Shown one piece after another: positions 57,342 to 64,000 of a stretch of DNA of 64,000 nucleotides. The notes beneath the pieces were generated by a model. That model saw only the letters and a program-made list of their open reading frames with translations, was not told where the DNA came from and ran no database searches. Position 1 is the stretch's first letter; the number at the start of each line of letters is the position of its first letter. The position numbers and the translations under genes are program-made. This stretch comes from UBA4923 sp964606165 (GTDB lineage Bacteria; Bacillota; Clostridia; Saccharofermentanales; DTU023). Where the stretch lies: NCBI GenBank assembly GCA_964606165.1, contig CAZSFQ010000008.1, forward strand, positions 10,804 through 74,803. Direction: 5' to 3'.

Positions 57342-59080
57342 TCGCCCAGGAGTTCAGACAACGGCGGAATCGCCACTTTGTTGCCGACATAAAGGTTGGT
57401 GACACTCATGTCGTTGTACTCGGCCAGCCGTTCACAAAGCGACTCGCTTGCCCTGTCATAGTATCTCAGACAGATGCCCCACCAGGTATCGCCGGCCACG
57501 ACAAGATGGATTTGTCCCTCCGGTTCTGTCGGCTGGGTTTCCGTTGTCGTCGGCGCGGATGTGGTTGTCGGCACGGTCGTTTCTACAGGAATAACAAGAG
57601 GTGCGCTGGTACTCGGTTCAGTTTCATCCGATGGCTTCTTGCCGCCCGTCAGCAGCTTGATCAGGGCGACGATACAAATGACAATAATGGCCAGCAAAAT
57701 TGCGTAGAAGACCAGGCGTCTTTTTCCATCCGGCCGCCCTCTTCGTTTTTTTCCGTATCCGTCATCAAAATCGTCATAATCGCCATAGGGATCGTAATCG
57801 CGGCCCGCCCCGTCCAGGTCATCGCCGGTATCCCAGCTGCCCTGCCTGTCATAGTCGTCGTATTGAGGAGAGTCACCCTGGCTTCTCTTTTGTGCTGCTG
57901 CCGAGTAGGCAAAGACCGGCAGGTCTCCCTCCCCTGCCAGGGGCGGGCTGTCCTCATGATAGCCTCCGCTTGCCAGAGTGTCCCAGCCAGAGACCGCATC
58001 GGATGTCCCGTAACCGTCCTCGTAATCATCTTGATAGGCCGGTCCGGCGTGGTGCCCCATCCCGGGGGCTATCGCTTCAAATGGCTCGGTAGCTTCGCCC
58101 ACCGGCGGCAAGGGAGGCAAGGACCATCCGTCCGGTCCGTCCTCATCGTCCCGTTCAGACGCGTGCTGCCTGGCGCGATCCACCATATCCTGCCGTTCGT
58201 ACCTTTGAGTCGAAGCCAGCACGGGTTCAGTCACTTCCCCGGCGGGCGCAATGACAGGCTCCATGGCCTGGGTCGCGAAACGGCCCAGACTGAACTTCGA
58301 GACCTGTTCAACCGTCTTGATATTGTCAACCTTTGATACCGTGATTTGAATCGGGATCCCCGGCATTTGGGAAGCTGCCGCAGTCATAAGCAAACCTGCC
58401 GCATCCATGGGATCTTCTGCTTCCGCCAGGTGCCTCATGAATTCTTTTTGTCCGATGACATCGAACATTTCCCCATTGCACAGGACGATGACATCGCCTT
58501 CCTCAACCTGGGCGATGTTGGAGTAGCGGATGGCTCCGGCTTCGCCCGCGATGAAGTCTTCCATTCCTTCAACCGCGTCGCCGTAAAGATCAACCGCCTC
58601 CATTTTCCCGGAATTACCGGTCAAGGGATAAAGAACATCCTGCCTGTATATAAAGGCCAATCCTTCACCCACCGTAACAGCCGCCATCTCGCCGTCTCTG
58701 AGGATAACTCCTGCGAAATAAGGGGCGCGGGCTGTCTCTTCAGAGAGCTTCAGGCCGCCCGTGACATCAAGGGCTGTTTCAGCCAGGTCATTGATATCGG
58801 TATCGATATCTCCCGACTCGGAAGCCACCTGATCGGCAAGCCGCCCGAGGGGTTCCTGCCAGGCGAGCTGGCGTGACCTCGTGTCCGACGGATAGGCGAA
58901 TACAGAAACCAAAAATCCCCGCGCTTCGCGGTCAATGCTGTTATTAACCGCGCGCAGTTCCCTTTTTCCTGGAAATCTCCCGTCAAGACAGTATGCATCC
59001 GCCACGCCTTCAACGGGATAATAACGGGCGTTGACCGTCGTGAGTAAACGTGTGGTGGTCGGCGCCGGTGCCTTAGCCAT
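57338..59080 (-). CDS. PP2C-like domain/transmembrane/LysM protein (probable pseudophosphatase)
   Basis: A 580-residue protein with an unusual order. Residues 1-260 look like a PP2C-type phosphatase domain, but its acidic metal ligands are replaced: GDSR-like AAVTVGEGLAFIY, LCSDG-like VIVLCNGEMFDVIG, and the final DN motif as GIPIQITVSK. Residues 260-450 are acidic, Asp/Gly/Tyr-rich and probably disordered. A basic KKRRGRPDGKRR precedes a single membrane helix at about 455-477. A Thr/Pro/Glu-rich linker leads to a C-terminal LysM domain (HLVVAGDTWWGICLRYYD, then NLYVGNKVAIPP). The PP2C part should be cytoplasmic and LysM outside, on peptidoglycan. The start has AGGAGG. Wall sensing is inference. 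Confidence 0.76.
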   Translation of the reverse strand: MAKAPAPTTTRLLTTVNARYYPVEGVADAYCLDGRFPGKRELRAVNNSIDREARGFLVSVFAYPSDTRSRQLAWQEPLGRLADQVASESGDIDTDINDLAETALDVTGGLKLSEETARAPYFAGVILRDGEMAAVTVGEGLAFIYRQDVLYPLTGNSGKMEAVDLYGDAVEGMEDFIAGEAGAIRYSNIAQVEEGDVIVLCNGEMFDVIGQKEFMRHLAEAEDPMDAAGLLMTAAASQMPGIPIQITVSKVDNIKTVEQVSKFSLGRFATQAMEPVIAPAGEVTEPVLASTQRYERQDMVDRARQHASERDDEDGPDGWSLPPLPPVGEATEPFEAIAPGMGHHAGPAYQDDYEDGYGTSDAVSGWDTLASGGYHEDSPPLAGEGDLPVFAYSAAAQKRSQGDSPQYDDYDRQGSWDTGDDLDGAGRDYDPYGDYDDFDDGYGKKRRGRPDGKRRLVFYAILLAIIVICIVALIKLLTGGKKPSDETEPSTSAPLVIPVETTVPTTTSAPTTTETQPTEPEGQIHLVVAGDTWWGICLRYYDRASESLCERLAEYNDMSVTNLYVGNKVAIPPLSELLGD

Positions 59081-59191
59081 AAGATGCCTCCTGCATATGA
59101 TTAGATGTCTAGCCTGGTGTGCGTTCCTGCTGTTTCTGACAGTTTAACACAAAAAACGCGTCCAAGACCCCTGGTAACCCAGCTGAGGGCA

Positions 59192-59926
59192 TCACCCGGT
59201 TGGGGGGACGCAACAGGCCTCTGCGAACAGGATATCTTCAGGTGTCGTTATCTTAATATTGCGCGGATCACCCTTGATCAGACGCACCGGGAAACCGATC
59301 CGGACCAGGAGCTCCAGATCATCCGTGACCTTGACATTTTCTTCTTCAGCCAGTTCAGCCGCGCTGAGAAGAAGATCGAGATCAGCTCCCTGGGGCGTTT
59401 GCATGGCAAGCAGGCGGCCGCGCGGCATGGTCTGCACGACTGTTTGGCCTGATTCATCCATAAAACGGATGGTGTCCTTGACCGGAACTGCGGGAGCAGC
59501 CCCGCAGTGGGAGTGCCCGATTGTTTCAATCAGGCATGTAATCGTTTCGGCCGCAAGAAAACATCTTGCCGCGTCGTGAATCAAAGCGATGACCCCGCCC
59601 GCGCCGGCCTCGTCTGCCATTTTCCTCGCCGCCCTCAGCCCCCGCAAGGCCGAGGCCTGCCTGGTCCCGCCCCCTGAAACAACAAGGAACCGTTGGCCGG
59701 TGAATGACCCTGCCAGAAGCGAACCGATCCGGTCTTTCTCCTCCGGGGCGCCAACGACGATCATGGCGGAGACCCCGGGGTGATCAAGCAGGCATCGTGC
59801 CGCGCGCTCCAGGATCGTGATGCCGCCAATCTTCCGGAACACCTTGTTTCCCCCGCTGCCCAGGCGGCTGCCACGGCCGGCCGCAAGCAAGATCGCAATC
59901 GTTTTCACAGCCTTGTCTTCCGTCAC
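59192..59926 (-). CDS. ispD: 2-C-methyl-D-erythritol 4-phosphate cytidylyltransferase
   Basis: MEP-pathway enzyme making CDP-methylerythritol for isoprenoids. It has the CTP-binding LLAAGRGSRLGSGGNKVFRK, VSGGGTRQASALRGL, LIHDAARCFLAA, PVKDTIR, AMQTPQ and VTDDLELL, with the late KGDPRNIKITTPEDI. The 244-residue length is normal. The start overlaps the radA stop by 4 bases. ispF is not adjacent. Confidence 0.95.
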   Translation of the reverse strand: MTEDKAVKTIAILLAAGRGSRLGSGGNKVFRKIGGITILERAARCLLDHPGVSAMIVVGAPEEKDRIGSLLAGSFTGQRFLVVSGGGTRQASALRGLRAARKMADEAGAGGVIALIHDAARCFLAAETITCLIETIGHSHCGAAPAVPVKDTIRFMDESGQTVVQTMPRGRLLAMQTPQGADLDLLLSAAELAEEENVKVTDDLELLVRIGFPVRLIKGDPRNIKITTPEDILFAEACCVPPTG

Positions 59927-61323
59927 TTTTGCAAACTGCTTTCCTTTGAAAAAAGCAAATCGTAGGCCTCATTCAGTTCACTCACGTAATAGACTCTGAC
60001 GTCTTCTTTCTTTTCAAACTGGCGCAGCTTGGCTTTGGCCGAGGCAGGGACAACAAAACGGTTCCTTCCGGCTCTGTAAGCTTCCTCAAGTGAGTCAGCG
60101 ATCCGGGGGACGGAACGGATCTCTCCTGTGAGCCCTACCTCCCCCAGCACCACAGCGTCAACCGAAACCGGCTCGTCGCGCAGGCTGGAAAGCAGGGCAG
60201 CCAAAATGGCAAGGTCGACGGATGTCCCTTTGACCCGAAGACCTCCTGTTACGTTGACATAGGCGTCAAGGGCACTCATATCTATCTTCGTTTTCTTTTC
60301 GGCGACCGCCATCAGCATGACCAGCCTGGACCTGTCAATCCCCTGGGCCATCCGGATGGGGGTTCCGTAATTTGACTGAACAGTTAAAGCCTGTATTTCG
60401 ATCAGGAGAGGCCGCGTCCCCTCCAGTACAGCGCTGACAACAGAGCCGGAGACATTTTTCGGTTTGCCGTCCAAAAACAGGCTGGTTGCCTGGTCGACAG
60501 AAAGGAGGCCTTTTTCGGTCATCTCAAATATGCCGATCTCCCCTGTAGAAGCGAAACGGTTCTTGACCGCGCGAAGGATGCGGAGCGGACTTTCTTTTTC
60601 CCCTTCAAAATACAAAACCGTGTCGACCATGTGCTCGAGCACGCGCGGCCCCGCGATGGCTCCTTCCTTGGTCACATGGCCCGTCAGAATGATGGTGATG
60701 TCATGCGTCTTGGCCAGTCTCAAAAATCCCATCCCCGCCTCCCGTACCTGGGCTACTGAACCGGGAGCAGAAGGCAGCTCATCCGAGTATACGGTCTGGA
60801 TGGAATCAATGACCGCCATGGATGGCTTATGCAAGGTCAATGCTTCTTCTATAGCAGAAAACCTTGTAGTCGTAAAAAGAGGAATATTTTTATCTGAAAA
60901 ACCCAGCCTTTCGTAGCGCAGCCCGATCTGGGAGGCCGACTCCTCCCCACTGACGTAGAGCAGATTCGTGAAATCACAGTTACCTAAAATTTGGAGTGCG
61001 AGCGTTGACTTGCCGATCCCCGGATCACCGCCGAGCAGCACCAGCGAACCCCGGACCAGGCCTCCGCCCAGGACGCGATCCAGTTCCGCGATTGAACTGC
61101 TTTGTTTCACCTCCTCTTTGGTCTGGATACCGGAAAGATCAATCAGTTCATTCTCCCCTGCCTGCGGTTGAAGCCAGCTTCCAGACTTATCCGCGGCCTT
61201 CGCGACCGCTTCCTTCATGGCGAAAAACGAATTCCAGGCGCCGCATGACGGGCACTTGCCAAGCCAGCCGCTCGTCTCGTGGCCGCATTCCTCACACACG
61301 TACAATATTTTTTTCTTTGCCAT
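59923..61323 (-). CDS. radA: DNA repair protein RadA (Sms)
   Basis: Branch-migration ATPase of recombination. An N-terminal zinc finger (YVCEECGHETSGWLGKCPSC) is followed by Walker A LLGGDPGIGKSTLALQI, Walker B MAVIDSIQTV and a Lon-like C-terminal domain (DAYVNVTGGLRVKGTSVDLA). The RadA motif KNRFG appears here as KNRFAST, with Ala for Gly. The start MAKKKILYVCEECG at 61323 is preferred over a start nine codons earlier. It is coupled to ispD by a 4-base overlap, as is common in Bacillota. Confidence 0.95.
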   Translation of the reverse strand: MAKKKILYVCEECGHETSGWLGKCPSCGAWNSFFAMKEAVAKAADKSGSWLQPQAGENELIDLSGIQTKEEVKQSSSIAELDRVLGGGLVRGSLVLLGGDPGIGKSTLALQILGNCDFTNLLYVSGEESASQIGLRYERLGFSDKNIPLFTTTRFSAIEEALTLHKPSMAVIDSIQTVYSDELPSAPGSVAQVREAGMGFLRLAKTHDITIILTGHVTKEGAIAGPRVLEHMVDTVLYFEGEKESPLRILRAVKNRFASTGEIGIFEMTEKGLLSVDQATSLFLDGKPKNVSGSVVSAVLEGTRPLLIEIQALTVQSNYGTPIRMAQGIDRSRLVMLMAVAEKKTKIDMSALDAYVNVTGGLRVKGTSVDLAILAALLSSLRDEPVSVDAVVLGEVGLTGEIRSVPRIADSLEEAYRAGRNRFVVPASAKAKLRQFEKKEDVRVYYVSELNEAYDLLFSKESSLQK

Positions 61324-61456
61324 TTCCCCCCGGTTCCCTGCCCAATTCACTTAAAGTATAGGGGATGCCAACCATAAATGGTAGAATACCCTCATCGGCA
61401 TTGTAATCTCCGCGGTATCATCCAGACAGCAGCCGCGGGCCGGAAGGAGGGTTCCC

Positions 61457-63202
61457 GTGTACAAACAATTTCCCGACCCGTCCATCGTTGATCCAAGCTT
61501 TCAGGAGTCATTCGAAATACCCGACGAGACCATGTATTCCATCGTGGACAAAATCTCCCGTGAACGACCGGATGAACGGGCCTTGTCCTATCTTGGCGCC
61601 CGCATGACCTACCGCGAGCTGGGCCGCCAGATCGATGACTGTACCCGCGGTCTTCTGGCCCTGGGATTTGAGGCGGGCGATATTTTTGCCATCTGCATGC
61701 CCAACACACCGGAGACGGTCATCCTTTTTTACGCAGTCAACCGGATCGGGGGCATCTGCAACATGATCCACCCCCTGGCCCCGGCAGCCAATGTCATGGA
61801 GATCGTCAGGGAGACAGGCAGCAAATACCTCTGCTTTCCCGAGCTTTTCCTCGGCCGGCTCGCCTCTCCCATTGAGAAAGAACGCGCGCAATTACCCCTC
61901 GAACATATATTAATCGCTCCCATGGCCCGGTCGGCAGATCCTGTCAGCCGCGCGGGACTCTGGCTGACCAAGGCGCGCAAAGCCAACAAATTGATGCCCC
62001 GGAACAAGCTATGGGTCCGTTGGGATGACATGATCAGCCAAGGCCGGGGAATAGACCTCGATCAGCTTGAAGAGGCATCCGACCCCGATCGCGTTTCTTC
62101 CTATCTGCACAGCGGCGGCACTACAGCCGAGGCCAAGACCATCATGCTGTCGGACCGCAATTTCAACGGGATCGCCTGCCAGGTTTTCAGTGCCCTGGGT
62201 TATCCGATCGGCTCGCCACGTCCCTACGGCCAGGCATTTGTCGATGTCCTCCCGCTCTTTCACGGCTTTGGCCTTTGTATCGGCATGCATGCCATGCTGG
62301 TCAACGGCGCCTGCTCCATCCTGGTGCCCCAGTTCTCGACCAAGGGACTGGCCTCCATCATCAAAAAGCAAAGGCCTACCCTGATGGCCGGCGTACCGAC
62401 CCTTTTCGAAGCGGTCCTCAACGACCCCGTCATGAAAAAGGTTGATTTCTCCTGCTTCACCGCCATGTTCTGCGGCGGAGATTCACTGACGCCGGAACTC
62501 AAAGAGCGCTTTGACCGTTTCCTTGCCGAGCATGGATCATCCGCCCGCCTGCGTGAAGGCTACGGCCTGACCGAAACCGTCACCGTCTGCTGCCTGACCC
62601 ACCATATATCCTCCGACCGCAACGGCATCGGCCTGCCCCTGGCCAATATGGAAATGAAGATTGCGGACGTGGAAACGGCTGAGCTCAAGCCCGACGGTGA
62701 GATTGGTGAAATATTCGTCACCGGGCCAACCGTCATGAAGGGCTATCTCCATCAGGAGGAAGCGACCTGCGAAACCCTGGTCCGTCACGAAGACGGGAAA
62801 ATCTGGGTGAAAACAGGTGACCTGGGCTACCGCGACCCGGACGGCTTCTACCACTTCACCAGCCGCCTCAAGCGCATGATCAAGGTCTCCGGGGTTAATG
62901 TTTATCCCCTGCAAATTGAAAATGTCATCGCGGAAATCCCCCAGATCCTGCAGGTAGCAGCGATCGGAATACCCCATCCCTACCAGATCCAGGTGGTCAA
63001 AGTCTTTTTGAGGGTCAAGGAAGGAACTGACAAAAATTCACTTGAGGAGCTGGTCAAGGAAAAAGTCAAAGAGCGGCTGCTCCCCTACGCCGTTCCAAAA
63101 GAAATCGAGTTTATTGATGAGTTTCCCCAGACCTTAGTGGGGAAAATTGATCTGAAAGTCCTGGAAGAGCAGGAAAGGTTAAAACGCGAAGCCCTGCATT
63201 AA
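61457..63202 (+). CDS. AMP-dependent acyl-CoA synthetase-like protein
   Basis: ANL-family adenylate-forming enzyme of 581 residues. The phosphate loop reads LHSGGTTAEAKTIMLS, a departure from YTSGSTGxPKG but keeping the Lys. Also seen are REGYGLTETVTVCC (A5), KTGDLGYRDPDGFYHF (A7), SRLKRMIKVSGVNVYP (A8) and the C-terminal lysine in QTLVGKIDLK (A10). A carboxylic or fatty acid-CoA ligase role is likely; the substrate is unknown. The start is GTG at 61457 with GGAAGGAGG. It is divergent from radA and ends 4 bases from gph, tail to tail, with no terminator between. Confidence 0.87.
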   Translation: MYKQFPDPSIVDPSFQESFEIPDETMYSIVDKISRERPDERALSYLGARMTYRELGRQIDDCTRGLLALGFEAGDIFAICMPNTPETVILFYAVNRIGGICNMIHPLAPAANVMEIVRETGSKYLCFPELFLGRLASPIEKERAQLPLEHILIAPMARSADPVSRAGLWLTKARKANKLMPRNKLWVRWDDMISQGRGIDLDQLEEASDPDRVSSYLHSGGTTAEAKTIMLSDRNFNGIACQVFSALGYPIGSPRPYGQAFVDVLPLFHGFGLCIGMHAMLVNGACSILVPQFSTKGLASIIKKQRPTLMAGVPTLFEAVLNDPVMKKVDFSCFTAMFCGGDSLTPELKERFDRFLAEHGSSARLREGYGLTETVTVCCLTHHISSDRNGIGLPLANMEMKIADVETAELKPDGEIGEIFVTGPTVMKGYLHQEEATCETLVRHEDGKIWVKTGDLGYRDPDGFYHFTSRLKRMIKVSGVNVYPLQIENVIAEIPQILQVAAIGIPHPYQIQVVKVFLRVKEGTDKNSLEELVKEKVKERLLPYAVPKEIEFIDEFPQTLVGKIDLKVLEEQERLKREALH

Positions 63203-63206
63203 GCCA

Positions 63207-63890
63207 TCACCGATTGCCGCCGATACAGTTGACAATTTCGGCAGGGCTTTCTGCCAGACAGTCGGGCGACAGGACCTCCAGTTCCCATCTGGGCCGGTAA
63301 CCCCAGGTCACGGCGATGGTATGCATGCCGGCTGCCCTGCCCGTCAATACATCCACGTCGCTGTCGCCAATGAAATAAGAAGCTGCCGGCTCCGCGCCAA
63401 GTGACCGCAGCATGCCAAGGGTCGACCGGGGATCCGGCTTCAACGGCACGAATCGACGGGCACCGCGAACCAGCTCAAAGAGTCCGGCGGGGAAGGATCC
63501 GGCAATGACACTGAGAGCGAGTTTGTCGCTTTTATTGGTCATCACCCCCAGCTTGAGACCCATGCCCGCTACCTGATCGAGCATTTCCCGGATCCCTTCA
63601 AAGGGCAGTGCCCCATAGTCTCTTTGTTTCAGAGCCAGTTCCCTGTAAAGCCTGTGTGCTTCATCAATGGTGGAAGGATCCGCAACTTTCGAGGCCGCCA
63701 TGATACGTTCAATCAGGACCCGGGGCCCCAGACCCAGAAATGGTTTGATTACATCCTTGTCAAAAGGCGGCAGCTTCAGGTGATCCAATGTCTCATTGCA
63801 TGAAGTCACGATCGACGGCAGTGTATCCAGAAGTGTCCCGTCAAGATCGAAAATTGCGGCACGGCCAGTTCTTTTTTTGAAAAATACCAT
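63207..63890 (-). CDS. gph: HAD-family phosphatase, phosphoglycolate phosphatase type
   Basis: HAD hydrolase of 227 residues. Motif I is AIFDLDGTLLDTLPS, motif II is GVMTNKSDKL, the motif III Lys is in VPLKPDPRSTLGML, and motif IV is YFIGDSDVDVLTGRAAG. The alpha-helical cap lies between residues 25 and 95. The sequence is closest to Gph-like enzymes that clear 2-phosphoglycolate, but HAD specificity is hard to tell. It has no close upstream partner; tRNA-Ala is next. Confidence 0.86.
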   Translation of the reverse strand: MVFFKKRTGRAAIFDLDGTLLDTLPSIVTSCNETLDHLKLPPFDKDVIKPFLGLGPRVLIERIMAASKVADPSTIDEAHRLYRELALKQRDYGALPFEGIREMLDQVAGMGLKLGVMTNKSDKLALSVIAGSFPAGLFELVRGARRFVPLKPDPRSTLGMLRSLGAEPAASYFIGDSDVDVLTGRAAGMHTIAVTWGYRPRWELEVLSPDCLAESPAEIVNCIGGNR

Positions 63891-63910
63891 GTCTTCCCCT
63901 CATGGATCAT

Positions 63911-63942
63911 ACTAAGAAGCGCCCGCTTCCTTAAGCGGGCGC
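63911..63942 (-). terminator. Terminator after tRNA-Ala
   Basis: On the minus strand, GCGCCCGCTT pairs perfectly with AAGCGGGCGC around AAGG, followed by TTCTTAGT. Confidence 0.85.
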
Positions 63943-63945
63943 CTG

Positions 63946-64000
63946 TGGTGGACGATAAGAGATTCGAACTCTCGACCTCTGCGATGCGAACGCAGCGCTC
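63946..64000 (-). tRNA. tRNA-Ala(CGC), 5' part beyond the window
   Basis: The 3' 55 bases of a tRNA with encoded CCA. The anticodon stem CTGCG/CGCAG encloses TTCGCAT, giving CGC (codon GCG). The acceptor 3' strand ATCGTCC has U at position 70, consistent with the G3-U70 identity pair of tRNA-Ala. Confidence 0.9.

Overview
The window is a compact, moderately GC-rich chromosomal segment of a bacterium that looks like a member of the Bacillota, most likely class Clostridia. The evidence is the ylxM-ffh pair, smc-ftsY behind rnc and acpP, infC-rpmI-rplT behind an L20-type attenuator, a GAAC-N4-GTTC LexA box at recA, a SpoIIIE/FtsK translocase, cinA near recA, a DUF3048 lipoprotein and a DUF5702-like gene. 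The species cannot be fixed by reading alone. Almost every base is coding or has a readable RNA or promoter role, and no gene-free stretch exceeds 300 bases. No insertion sequence, prophage or CRISPR array was seen.

Layout. Nearly all genes are on the minus strand. 1-10.9 kb holds ffh (cut by the window edge) and ylxM with their own promoter, then, read right to left, recA-recX-rimO-pgsA-acpP-rnc-smc-ftsY from an SOS-type promoter. 11-17.7 kb is a tight rnhA-nudix-ftsK-cinA-murJ run. 17.7-20.9 kb has tRNA-Pro and tRNA-Trp, pnp and rpsO. 20.9-23.2 kb is infC-rpmI-rplT plus a SpoU-type RNA methyltransferase. 23.2-28.2 kb has a calcium P-type ATPase, a DUF21/CBS membrane protein and a sirtuin. 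28.4-34.1 kb is mixed: a DUF3048 lipoprotein, tRNA-Lys, an AONS-family (Kbl-like) enzyme, a membrane coiled-coil protein with lost ATPase motifs, ferritin and tRNA-Thr. 34.1-41.8 kb has tkt, secA and three TadE/TadG-like genes. 41.8-51.7 kb has a metallo-beta-lactamase-fold hydrolase, a degenerate methylglyoxal synthase-like gene, PBP2-mreD-mreC (no mreB), radC, holA, comEC and engB. 51.7-64 kb has two tandem PRPP synthetase-like genes, a HIT protein, alaS, a PP2C-like/LysM membrane protein, ispD, radA, an acyl-CoA ligase-like enzyme, gph and the edge of tRNA-Ala.

How it fits together. Most genes are housekeeping: protein export (ffh, ftsY, secA), chromosome dynamics (smc, ftsK, holA), repair and recombination (recA, recX, radA, radC), RNA processing (rnc, pnp, rnhA), envelope growth (murJ, PBP2, mreCD, pgsA) and translation. 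Regulation is unusually legible. Seven strong sigma-A-type promoters can be read (plus one weaker candidate), along with a LexA operator, an L20-type attenuator ahead of infC with a probable non-canonical AUC start codon, and a perfect hairpin just ahead of rnc.

The most novel material is a set of proteins that keep a family fold but have lost catalytic residues: a PP2C-like domain fused through one membrane segment to LysM, a YhaN/SMC-like membrane protein without Walker motifs, an MGS-domain protein without its active site, and a PRPP synthetase-like copy with a broken PRPP motif beside an intact one. An orphan TadE/TadG-like trio and the loss of mreB from radC-mreBCD also merit attention.
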